Positions 49,101 through 61,100 of a DNA stretch of 64,000 nt are shown here, piece after piece. Source of the DNA: Halichondria panicea (lineage: Eukaryota > Porifera > Demospongiae > Suberitida > Halichondriidae); the NCBI RefSeq assembly GCF_963675165.1, contig NC_087381.1, forward strand, positions 4,279,378-4,343,377. Direction: 5' to 3'. Under the pieces are notes generated by a model. The model did not search any database, was not told where the DNA came from, and worked only from the letters and a program-made list of their open reading frames with translations. The position numbers and the translations under genes are program-made. How positions within the stretch are numbered: the first letter of the stretch is position 1; every line of letters begins with the position of its first letter.

Positions 49101-52100
49101 GTTCCTGAGGCCTATTCCTGGTCACATGCTACAGACTGTAGAGACAACACCACAGGTATAATTATAAGTGCATATCTAGTGTTATAAAGTATGCACTCTT
49201 TGAATGCAGCAATCAAGCTATAATAAATATTTTGCTGTAGCAGAATTATGGCTCTAAAATAATCATCAATCAGGATGTCTTCCAAATCTAGCTAAATTCA
49301 ATGAATGCTGCATGTGTTTTGTGCTGCAAACTGGGCTAGCTGCTGAGATACTTTGAGTTTGAAACGTCGCATTTAAACTAAAGATGCAGATTAACATCTA
49401 TACATGTAAGTACGTACATATATAACTATTATTTTGGTGTCCCAGGTCCACGTTCGTGTAAGGAGCCAGCTGGCAGCCTGCAGTGGTAACCACCTACTGT
49501 ACGAGGAGGTGTCAACTGAAGACCACTCTGACTATTGCAGCTTCATCTATGCCCCATCATCTACACCCATTATTACCATGATTACCCCAACGTCCGCCCA
49601 ACAAGGCGATGTAATCACAATCACTGGTATAGGATTTTCCGAAAATCCCCAAGAAAATTTCGTATTGTTTGATAACATCAAGTGTCCAGTTACTACAAGT
49701 ACCTCAACAACCATTAGCTGTGTACTAGGAGAAGGTTATGGTGGCACTAAACAGCTTTACCTACATGTGACAAGTGTGGGTGTTGCTGATAGCAACTCTC
49801 ATGGAATATTGTACAATGTAGCGGCTACTTCTGTTGACACGGCAAGTGGTAGTCAAGCAGGTGGTACAATGATTGTCATTTCAGGATCTGGTTATTTCAC
49901 GGACAATTTTGAATTAAGCTCCGCTGAATCATTTAACGAGGAGTACGCCAAAAATCTACAAAGCAGTCGCAATGCTTGCCAACTAGGGAATATAGTTACC
50001 ATCGGTGACAATGCTTGTGAGATAATCAGTTCAACAGCCGAAACAGTTACATGTATAACCCCTGAAGAAACTGGCTCAAGCTCTACCTATGATATTATAG
50101 TTAGTGTTGGTTGCTTGGATGATCCTACAACACACGTGTCCAACACTCTACTAAATGCATTCACCTATGACGTGTCCATAACTCCGTCAGTGACAGCTGT
50201 TAATCCTTCAGAGGGGGTGGTCCACGGTGGAGAGACTGTTGTTATTAGTGGTATTAGATTGGCCGATGACATCTCTACTGTCAGAGTCATGGTAAGTGCT
50301 TTGATGTTTATCTATACTTCAGAAATTTCCAACTGATATATAATTATAATTACTGGCTAGGATACAGTTACTTAATGAGAATAGCAACATGATTGTGTCT
50401 ACGTAAAGTCAGTAATAATTAATGCTTATAATTATTCAAATTTAGCTAGATCATATCACAAAATATTTGGCTATAGAAACATCAAATCCCGGCTAAATAT
50501 TTTATAGGCCCATTTACACTATAGGCCTTTAATTAATCATGGTAGGAATCTGGATTTAAAATTAAACCATTCCGCCGGATTAACGGGGCTTACAGCTACT
50601 TTTTAAAAACTACAATCCTTTTATAATGCAGATTGGTAATGAGGATTGCACGGTAACCATGGCTAGCAGCACTGAGGTAACTTGTCTCACCCCGGCTCAC
50701 GCAAAGGGAGCGTGGCCTGTGGAGATGCTGGTGGAGGGGGTGGGAAAGGCAGTTGGAGATGTCACATTCACTTATACTCTCGATGTTACATCAGTATCTC
50801 ACTGTTCAGGGTGAGGGCCGGAGTAGTAAATTTAAATTCAGTTAGTCTCCACAAATTATTGTTATGAGAAGGCACAATAACCATGCATCATATTTTGGTA
50901 GGAGATACAAAACCATAATACTGACAAAATAATGGCTCATCCTTTATAGAGAAGTTGGCCTAATATTTATAATCCCTTATAGTTAGTTACATGTATAAGA
51001 AATTAACTTTAATTAATTTGGTTACAATTCACCACCCAACGAATTGAGTTATTCTGGGGCATTTAACTATTGATTCACCAATACAGAAATGCCTGAGTTT
51101 GTATTTCTTTCCCCCGTACTCTTGTACAATGTACTACCGTATAGCGTGTAATTTTTGTGGGGCAAAATATTCGTGGTTTTCATGGTTGGAGGTCTGACCA
51201 CGAATATTTTACCCACGAATTAAGCGACCTTGCCTACCTTTACCTGCAGTGCAAGCAGCACCTACGAAAATATTACCCACGAAATATCTCAATATTGCTG
51301 AACCACGAATATTTTGTCCCCCAAAAATTACCCGCTATACGGTATTAGTAACTTCGATGAATTTCACAATAATTTTGACATAAATTTTCTTTTAACTGCA
51401 GCTCTCTATTTGGTGGGCAGGTGCTGAGTATTCAAGGCAGTAGGTTTGGCACTGACTCAAACCAGGTTGCCGTTAGCCTTGGTAACAAAGAATGTGATGT
51501 TACCACGGTGACGGACAATGAAATACTGTGTGTGACAGCACCCACCACACTGACATATGAGATCAACAACAATGCGTGAGTTTACATTCTCGAGTAGGGA
51601 ACCATGCTGGCAATTTTATTAGCTTATTTGCCGAATTAAATTCAGAAATTAACAACATTTTTACTTTGAAAATAAAGTACGCAAAGCATTTATCTTCTAA
51701 TAAATAATTGTAGATACGTGTATGCACTCAATGCCAATATGCAGCTACTGGCCTAGCTGCAACACTTAAATCAAGCTGCTGATCGACCAGTTTATAACTG
51801 TATCAGTGTATGCATGCATAGCATTTGCTAATCCACTTCCCCCACACACAATGCAAACCTGATAGTGAGCACCCTGAGTACGGTCTTGGCTATCAATGGA
51901 ATCCAAGCACGCTCACTATCCACCCTGGAGACACTGTGAACTGGTCCTGGACTGGATCTTCTTTTACGGCCAGAAGGGGAGTGGCTCAAGTCAATCGTTG
52001 TGGTGATACAGAATACAATGGTGTGGGATTCAGATCGGAAAGAAGTGTGACTGGAAGTTTTAGGAAAACTTTCACTAAGGCTGGAGCATATTACTACATA

Positions 52101-55100
52101 GCCGAGGGTTATGGGCACATAGGTAAGATCTGTTCAGTTGCTATAATTAATTTTTGTAGAAGTGTAGCTGAGAGAAGAGAGAGATAAAAAGCGTTTGTAC
52201 TGTATCTTTATGTGCATGGCCTGATGTTGGTATTCTCAGTATAAATTACACATTTCAATTGGTACTTTGTTGCTTGCCGTCCTATTAATGTGGCTGACAA
52301 AAATGATTGCACGAAACTTTATATATCTTCGATCTCTCTGACAGGTTTCAATGGCACAATTGTCGTAGCCGAACCTGAGGACATGGCAGTCTCCCTCTCT
52401 CTCACCATCAACTCTATCCTCATTGACCTCTCCTCCTTCCCGCCAACTTGCCAACAAACATCGTCACCCTTCACTGACTACACCTACTCATCGATCTCAA
52501 CACCTAGCATTGTGTCTGTTTTCCCCTCTAAAGCAAGCCCTGGCGATTCCATTGAGTTGTCAATCTCAGGATTATCTGATATGGCAGACGACAACATACT
52601 TGTATTTGGAGGGAATACACCAATTGCTTGCACTTCTCACAATCCAGCCACTGTATCGACTTCATACAGCACACCTACAACCTCCAGTACTTCAACTGGG
52701 GTTACATACATGGACACAGCCAGTGTAGTACAGTGTACACTACCTGATGATATTCTACCTGGTAATTACAGAACAGTCTTACATGTTGCAGGTAGAGGCT
52801 GGGGCAATGCAGTGCTTGACGACACAACCATTGAAATTACACCAAGAATTGACAGCTCTCCTCAAATCTTAAGTATTTCTCTTCGAGGCGGAGTGCCTAT
52901 AATTTTGCAAACTTCTGGTCTAGTTCCGTCTTCAATAACCAACACTAGAGTGCTTATAGGCAATACACCTTGTATAGTTCAGTCTATATCAAACAGTGGA
53001 GAATTAACTTGCCTAACTCAAGCTGCTGTTGATGATGGATACTCGTCTGTTATCAATCAGAATTCGCCCCTAGGTTACTGGACACTGCAAGCTGATTTAC
53101 CAAGAGGAGAAACTGATGGTGGCTGGTCGTTTAGGAATTGGGGCTCGGTTGGTAGCTTGGCCGATGCTACTCTAGTTGGAGAAGTTCAGACTAGACAAGA
53201 AGGAATTTCTGGTAATGTTGTAACAAATCAAGCAGCTAGTTTCGAGAGCTCACATCTTGTTGTGCCAGCTTTGCAAGAATTTTCGAGGCCTTCTGGTTTT
53301 GCAGCTGAGTTTTGGTTGATGTCTGAGCAGGATACAGAAAACTATCGTATTATAGTCAAATCTTTCAGCTATGAAGATAGTGTAGCCCGAGGGTATGTGG
53401 TTTTGATTAATCGGTGTAACCAGGTTGAGTTTTGGATAGCAACTGGCGAAACATCTGCTCAAAATTCCGGTGACTTCTCCGGCTCTGCTGGCTCTGCAGG
53501 CTCTGCATTTGTCCCTGAATGTGAGGTGATTGACGATGCTTCTGACTGTTCCTCTACTTGTACTGGATTACTCACCATAGCGGACTCTAGTGACCTCCCG
53601 CAAGGTGTATGGCATGTGATTAGAAGCGAGCAATCAGACTGGACGACTTGGGCACATGTTTATTTTGGTTGGACAGTGGCAAACGATCAACGTGAACTTT
53701 ATGATATTTGGAGTGATGAAGATTGCACAATTTATAATTTATGCAGTGGTACGCAGACTCTTTCGGTCAATGGTTACTCTACAACTGTCATTACTAACTT
53801 CCTCCGAGCTAGATACACACCAATTGAGATAGGAGGCAGTGGTGTTATTGATACTGGTATTATTCCACTTAGTGGACATCTGTCTTCATTTGAGGGGGAA
53901 CTTGACGAAATTGCATTTTATTCTAGACCAATTTCGCAAGCTGATATTGATGCTCGTGTGCATTTTGGTACCTCTGAAGAGCAGCCTATATGGATTACAG
54001 TTGAGGGAGTGGATGGAATTGGAAATGGAGCTGTACCGAATGTGAAGTATCCGGAATTTAGAATGGAGTTTGCTAGTGAAATGCAGTTGGATTGGGATAT
54101 TGTTCGGAACGGAGATTATGTGCTGGACTCCTCTACTGCCCTTAGATTCGAATGGACAGGGTAAGATACTTTATGACTTCCAGGACTTAACTTAAGCTGT
54201 AATAATTAAGTGTTATTGTGGTGGCTATGCTTGTCTTAACTTTGTAGATATCATGCATGTGTACAAGAATATTTTGTCTGATTACTTCAATTCAAATACG
54301 TTAGCTTCATATCATTACAATTAGTTTTACTACTGGCGTACTATTCTTTTTCCTACACAGTTTACGTGGTGTTCGTGAAGTGTCTCGTTCCATCTACGAA
54401 TCATGTGACCTTGAGGCCTCTTACGTGCAGCAGTGGACTTCACCCATTAGTGGAGGTCGTAGGTCTGTGTGGCTCTCATCGGGTCAGAACCACTACTTCA
54501 TTGACTCTGTGGTTGGAGGATGTCCAGAGGGAAGGAAACTGAGGGTGAGCTGCTTTGAGATGTAGCATAAATCTCAAAAATATCTCTTAAACTATATAGG
54601 CTCGTGTTGGTGAGGTGCGTACTATACAGTGGAGAGTGGGCAGTTACTCTGACATCACAGTGCCTCAAGGCACTGGACTTCTATTCCAATGGAATGGAGC
54701 GGTCATACACGATCTTGTTGAAATGAAAACGGCCATTCAGTCGGCTGAGGACTGCTCCCTGGGTGTGGCTGATGCGAGGAATGATATTGGACTGGTGAGG
54801 ATTGTGTGGTTGTCTATATTAAATTTCAACTGAACCTATAGCTATTACATTATATAAGCCTAGCTACATTAATTTATCACCTGATAGTGTACATGTCTAT
54901 CACCACGCTGGCCATGCACGATGCATGTACATCCTTTAGGTTTCTCGTGAGTGGGTGAATGAACCGAGCACAAGTGGAGAAGTTGCCATCAGTGACCTCT
55001 CTCTGGGTCTCCACCACTTCATGTGCTCTGTGGGTAGGCACTGTGCATTGGGAATGAGGTTCACTGTCAATGTAGTGCCTGAGGAGGTTCATGATGATAA

Positions 55101-58100
55101 TATTGACAGTCAGGTGCGTTGGAGTATTTTGCATAGGGTAAGGGTACTAAAGGTGTAGGGTAAAATACATGCGTGAAAGCATGCTCACTTTCATATAATA
55201 ATGAGGTGTCCATACAAGAAAAATATAATGATTGCTACTGATAGTAAGGTGCGTCTATGAGGTAACCTGAGGATGGTGGGATATATTCTTCATTGAGTTT
55301 ATTTTCCCTCAATGCAGAATCCTGTTGTTCACACTATCCCGTGGCGAATCCAGGACTATGCTGACTTTACTATGGTGGAGGGGGAGAGCCTTTCTTTTGT
55401 GTGGCATGGGTTCCACTCTCTACATCAGGTACGTATAGGATAGACTACACCTAAGAGTAGAATATGTGTCTATGTAACCTCCGCGGTTGCGGTTAGCCCG
55501 AGGCGCAAAGCCGAGGGAAGCTAACCGTAACCAAGGTGGTTACTAAGACGCATATTCTACGAGTGGGTGTGGTCTATCTAACTTGGACTTCATTGCGCAT
55601 GCGCGAGGCGTGGTTATAAAAAGCCAGGTTTGGTGCGTAGCAACAGAAATTGAATTTGTGCGAGCTGGACGAGCTGGAGAGCTGTGAGAGACACCAGTTG
55701 ACAGAAAAAGACAAGAAGACGGCTTCAAAACAATGAAAAACTACAGTAAAGCTTGTGAAACGCTTCTTGAAGATACTGGAAAGAACAGACAAGTAAAAAG
55801 AACCTAGAACTATGCTAGAACTGACTGCAACACTACAAGAAGAAGAATGAAGCTCTGTGGTGGAGTGGAGGGGGGTATAGAGCAGACTAGACCGGCATGG
55901 AACCTTAAAAAACTCAATAGAAAGTGTCAAGCGACTGCTAAAGTGTTTTTGATGCTTCCTGGCCCCCCTTGCCCATGCCCAACTGGAAAAATCAATACAA
56001 AGCAACAGTGGACATGGAAAAAATGGATATTGACTGAACAAACTATTGCATTCTGTGTTTTTTATAATGTTTTTGTCATCTTCTTGTCACTTTCACTAAA
56101 AATTTCATTCCAACTTTTGAGAACTTCCTGCAAATTATTTGCCACTTCCTGTAGAATATGCGTCCATTTCCTGTAGAATATGTGTCCACTTCCTGTAGAA
56201 TATGCGCCCATTTCCTGTAGAATAAGTACCTTCTTGTAGATTATGCTTCCATGTAATCTACTGTTTTTAGCCAATCAGATCAATTACAGATGATGTAATG
56301 TAGTCTAAAGTGTGTTTCAGTACTCACTATGTATTATGTATACATATATATACATATACATAATTATACATAATACATGTTCAGTATAATCAGTAAATCA
56401 GCTAGGGGTAATGTGCAAGCCAATGTTGTAGAAGAATCATATGATGCTTTACATTATTTTTACTTAGGTCTTACTGGGTGAAATGTGGTGTTCTCTTTAA
56501 GCTCAAATTTATCATAATTATTTCCAGGTGACAGAGACCGTGTTCGAGAGCTGTGTTTTGTCGGACCATCCCCTTCATGTTTGGGGTCTGCCCAGTGTGG
56601 ACAATAGTGTGAGCATCCAGGGGCTGATCCCGGGGGACTACTACTACCTCTGTGCAGTAGCTGGACACTGTGACGCTGGAATGAAGATAAAGGTGTGTGG
56701 GTACATCTATTGAGCATTTTGGGAGTTGCCAGATTTTTCTTTCAAGGAAAGTCTGCATGTGAGATGGTCCTCTCCATAAACGCAACTGAAGGATTGTGAA
56801 TTAGCAATCCATCAAGTATATAAGTCTGCTGTCACAAATTTAAGTGTTCATTATCCATACACCTACGTAGGTGACAGTACTACCAAATGATGGCCTGCTA
56901 GTGTTGAACAATGGTGTGAGTTCAGTGTGTGCTGATGGAGTGAGTTGCTCTCTGGCCTACAGTGTGCAAGCCACTCCTCAACTGGCCTCTGTTGAGGTCA
57001 GTAACTGTTACAAATACGCATACGCATGCAATAATTGTGCATAATTGTTTAGTCAATTAGTTTCCTGAGCATTGCAATAATTGTGCCCTTTTTCCCACTA
57101 GCCTTCTGAGTCTGTTGGTGGGGCCACCCTAACTCTAATTGGAGCTAACCTCCTCCCCCCTAGCACAATAGTTGGCTCCAGTCTGCCTGAATTGAAAGTG
57201 TGGATTGATAATGCACCTTGCACTAACGTTTTAGCCGAATCTGCCAACACTGCCGCTGATCACATGATCTCCTGTAACATCACAGACTATGAATCTGATT
57301 ATTACCATGTCGATGTGTTTGTAAGTGATCATGGATTTGCTTCTGTATCCCCAACTCAACTTGTGCCACGTTCGATTAGAGATTTTGAAATCCCTGCCAA
57401 TTTTAACTCATCCTATCCAAAACTATTTATTGCCGCTGTGGCCTCCACGATAAATCCAACATCAGGCAGTATTCATGGAGGCACCGTTATAACTATCAGT
57501 GGGTCAGGATTTAGTTACATCTCCGAGCGAAACGTTGTATCTCTAGGTGGAGTCTCTTGCCGAATCATAGAAGCGAGTTCAAGTACAATTACCTGTATGA
57601 GTGGACCTGGAAGCTCAAGTGTGGCTGTTAATGGTACTGTGAACGGTTTTCCTATAAGCACTAGTTTGCTGTACGAGTACAACGATGCTTCAACTCCGAT
57701 TGTGACTTCTGTTGAAAGTAGTCCCGATAGTATAAACTCTCTTTCAGGTGGCAATGAAATCACACTTGTTGGAATGATGTTGGGAACTGCTGCTTTGGAC
57801 CTACAAGTGCAAATTATGAATTCTATGGCTGGTTTGGTTGACTTTTCCACCGAGGATGCTTGTTCTGTAACTAACTTCATTGTAGATGGCTCTGACACTG
57901 TCAACGTCTCTTGTACAGCTCCTAGTAAACCTGCTGGCATATACAAACTACTCGTTCACGTACAAGGGTACGGCTTTGCTACTGTAAGTGATAACACAGT
58001 TGAATATGCTCTCGAAATTGACTCTTTCTCTCCGGCATCTGGTGGTCATGGTGGTGGAGTGGCTTTGACAATTGTTGGCAGTGGATTCCCTGAGGCAAGT

Positions 58101-61100
58101 AATTCAGATCAAATCAGTGTCACTCTTTGCGATGGTGAGCCTGCAAGTACATTATGTCTAGTTACTTCGTCTACGCTCAATGAACTCGAGTGCACCCTCG
58201 ATCCCACTTCAACCAGCTCTCCCTTCACAACAAATGCTACGTGCTCTATAACCATCACCTCTGGGGAACATACTGAAATATCCTCTGATCAATTCCAATT
58301 TATCGGCTCACTGACCCCTCGAATTGACTCCATTTCCCCCCTGATAGGGGGTACTGGTGGTGGTACTACAGTAACCGTAGAGGGTGCAGGATTCACTTCT
58401 CAAAATTTGGAACCAATCACAGTCACTATAGACCGTGCCGAGTGCATAATAACTCAATCTACCGATACCTTAATCACTTGTGTGACCGGTAACCATACGA
58501 CAACTTTACAAGCAGAAGTCATAGTCAATGTCCCAGGGAAAGGAAATGCATTGTCAATGGATGGAGTGATTATGTATGAGTACGTTGACGTGTGGTCTAG
58601 TCCGTTCACATGGGGTGGCGGACCTTTGCCGGGAGAGGGGGACTCCGTGTATATTAAGGTTGGACAAACTGTGTTTTTGGACGTGAATACTCCGGTGTTA
58701 AACTTGCTGCTGATTGAAGGGTCACTGATATTCGAGGATGATCAGGATCTTCATCTACAGGCCAACTATATATTCATTAACACTGGAAAGCTACAGGTAA
58801 GGGTGTTTGTACTTGACGTATACACACTTGCATGCCAAACATAAATATACTCTCAGGAATCTGCATCGGTCTGCCAATGCTTTCAAGATTATTATATCAG
58901 CTAGTAGCTAGTTGTATATACATGTTCAAAAGTATATCAAAATGTACTCCAGAGCTATAATACATATTCTATTCCCTTCAGGTCGGTACTGAGTCCTCTC
59001 CGTTCACTCACATAGCTGTCATTACCCTCCACGGCTCTGTGCAAGATCCAGAGATACCTATCTACGGTGCAAAGGTCAGGCTAGGTATATCAACTTGCAT
59101 TTTTTCAGTTGCCCAATACTGGTACCAAATTAAATTTACATACATAAGCTGCTCTTGCATGCATCTGGCCTATACAATTATTTGGTTGTTCGGAACATTA
59201 ATGTGTACACTTGTTGTTGTGCATGCATGCATCAAGCTTTTCTCTTGAACTAGGTACTGGGTATTCGTCAAGGAGAATTGGACCTTCATGGTCTCCCTAG
59301 GGCAGTCACATGGACACGACTTTCTCAGAGTGCCCTGAGCAATGACACTAGCCTCAGGCTTGAGCAAGCTGTGGACTGGGTGACGAGTGACAAAATTGTC
59401 ATTGCACCCACTGGCAAGGACGGAAATGAGACTGAGGTGGGTGGAACAATCCTGTTGAGGTTATCGCAGCTTATTCCTCCTAGTCATAATCAATTCCAAA
59501 CACTGCTTTATTGCTATTCTCGCAGCCTTTTTACTTTCCATATGCTTCTGCTGTGTGAAGGTTTGGCTTAAGATACGCATTATGCATAAATTATAATTAC
59601 AGTCCATTACTATTCTCATTTTGAGCGTCACGTACAGCAATTTGTTGCCCAGTGAGCGGGAAGACCAAAGCATACTTGTACAAAATGTATGTTTTGTCTA
59701 GTATAATAATTATTATGCCAATACAATTGTATACATGTAGTAAGCAATCTTCCATGAACACACACATGCACCTGCAGGAGAATGAGGTGGTCTCAGTGTC
59801 AGGGGATGGTCGAACAGTCAATTTGCTCCACCCACTCCGCTACACCCACCATGGGGTGACTGAGATGTACGAGGGAGGTCACTTCATTGACATTAGGTGA
59901 GGCTGCATGGCTATGTATGCAGTATGTATATACTCATACATACACATATATGGAAAGTTTCGTAAGTGTGAAAGAGTTTTCTCATGATGCATATAATTAT
60001 ATCGCACACTCCAGGGCTGAGGTTGGTCTTCTTTCCCACAATGTGATTGTTCAGGGGTCCCGCCCCCCACCCAGTGTTGACCAGGATGCTGTTGACCCCC
60101 AGTACGGCTCTCAGATATTTGTACATCGAACGGGCACACATCCGACACCAGTCAGGTATACCGTTGTCAGTGTGTAGCTACATACAATAATTACTAGGAT
60201 CTCGTGTTAAATGATTTTCTTTTGAGATTTTTTGCTGGCTGTTTAGTACGTATACATGTGTGTAAAAGGTTTGCATTTGATTACTGTCCGTCTATGCATG
60301 TGTACATTCGTAGTCTATGAATCTCCATGCTGTATAGAATTGCTAGGTATCCCAGCTATAACTCCAACAGGATTGAGCACACCGAGATACGCTATGGTGG
60401 TCAGGCATTCCGGCTGGGTCGTTACGCTGTGCACTTTCACCTCAGTGGAAGCATGGCAGGCTCGTACATACGAAACTGTGCCATTCATCACTCGAATAAC
60501 CGAGCTGTCACGGCTCATGGAGTTCATGACCTCTTGATCGAGGGGAACGTAGCATACGACATAAAGGGACACACCTTCTTTATTGTGAGTAATTTAATTG
60601 TCTTACCCAATTACTGTGAAACCACTTAATACTGTATGTTATGAATGAAAGTACGATGCGTGGGTATACTTGGTGATTCAATCATGTCTTTGAAAAACAA
60701 TTGCTTCTTCATTATTCATCTCTCTAGGAGGACGGCATAGAAACTAACAATAGTTACCTAGGAAACCTGGGTGTCTTGACAAGAGGTTCATCAAGCCTCC
60801 TTAATACAGACCAGATTCCCGCCACCTTCTGGATCACTAATCCTCAGAACACCTTCATTGGTAACGCAGCTGCTGCCTCCAGGGCGTACGGGTTCTGGTG
60901 AGTGTAGGGAACATTTACAGTGACAGGTTTAGAATCATTTATTTGTACACATCGGAATATAACGACTTGTGTCTACTTGAGCGAGCTATATAGTATTATA
61001 ATTATTGTCTTATACTATGGTACAGCACGTAATGATGGTTGTATCTATTAATTGCCATCTGAAGCCAAAGTTAAACCCTCTCCACTCTCCAGGTTTGATT

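Larger units (their letters stand above)
54080..56692 (+). other. Three tandem phytocyanin-like (type I copper) modules
   Basis: Exons 54361-54544, 54600-54794, 54940-55113, 55318-55428, 56528-56692. Module 2: WRVGSYSDITVPQGTGLLFQ, HDLVEM with a Cys 13 residues on (EDC), then FMCSVGRHCALGMRF. Module 3: WRIQDYADFTMVEGESLSFV, HQVTETVFESC, then YYLCAVAGHCDAGMKI. Both keep the His, Cys, His, Met ligand set and the disulphide cysteines of phytocyanins. Module 1 (from the end of exon 23) has VREVSRSIYESC and VGGCPEGRKL: His and Met ligands are lost. The repeated exon pattern points to tandem duplication. Confidence 0.75.

Noticed and set aside
55574-56176. Open frames on both strands inside intron 27 of the fibrocystin-L-like gene
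   Set aside because: They overlap minisatellite and hairpin repeats and lie between correctly phased exons of the host gene.
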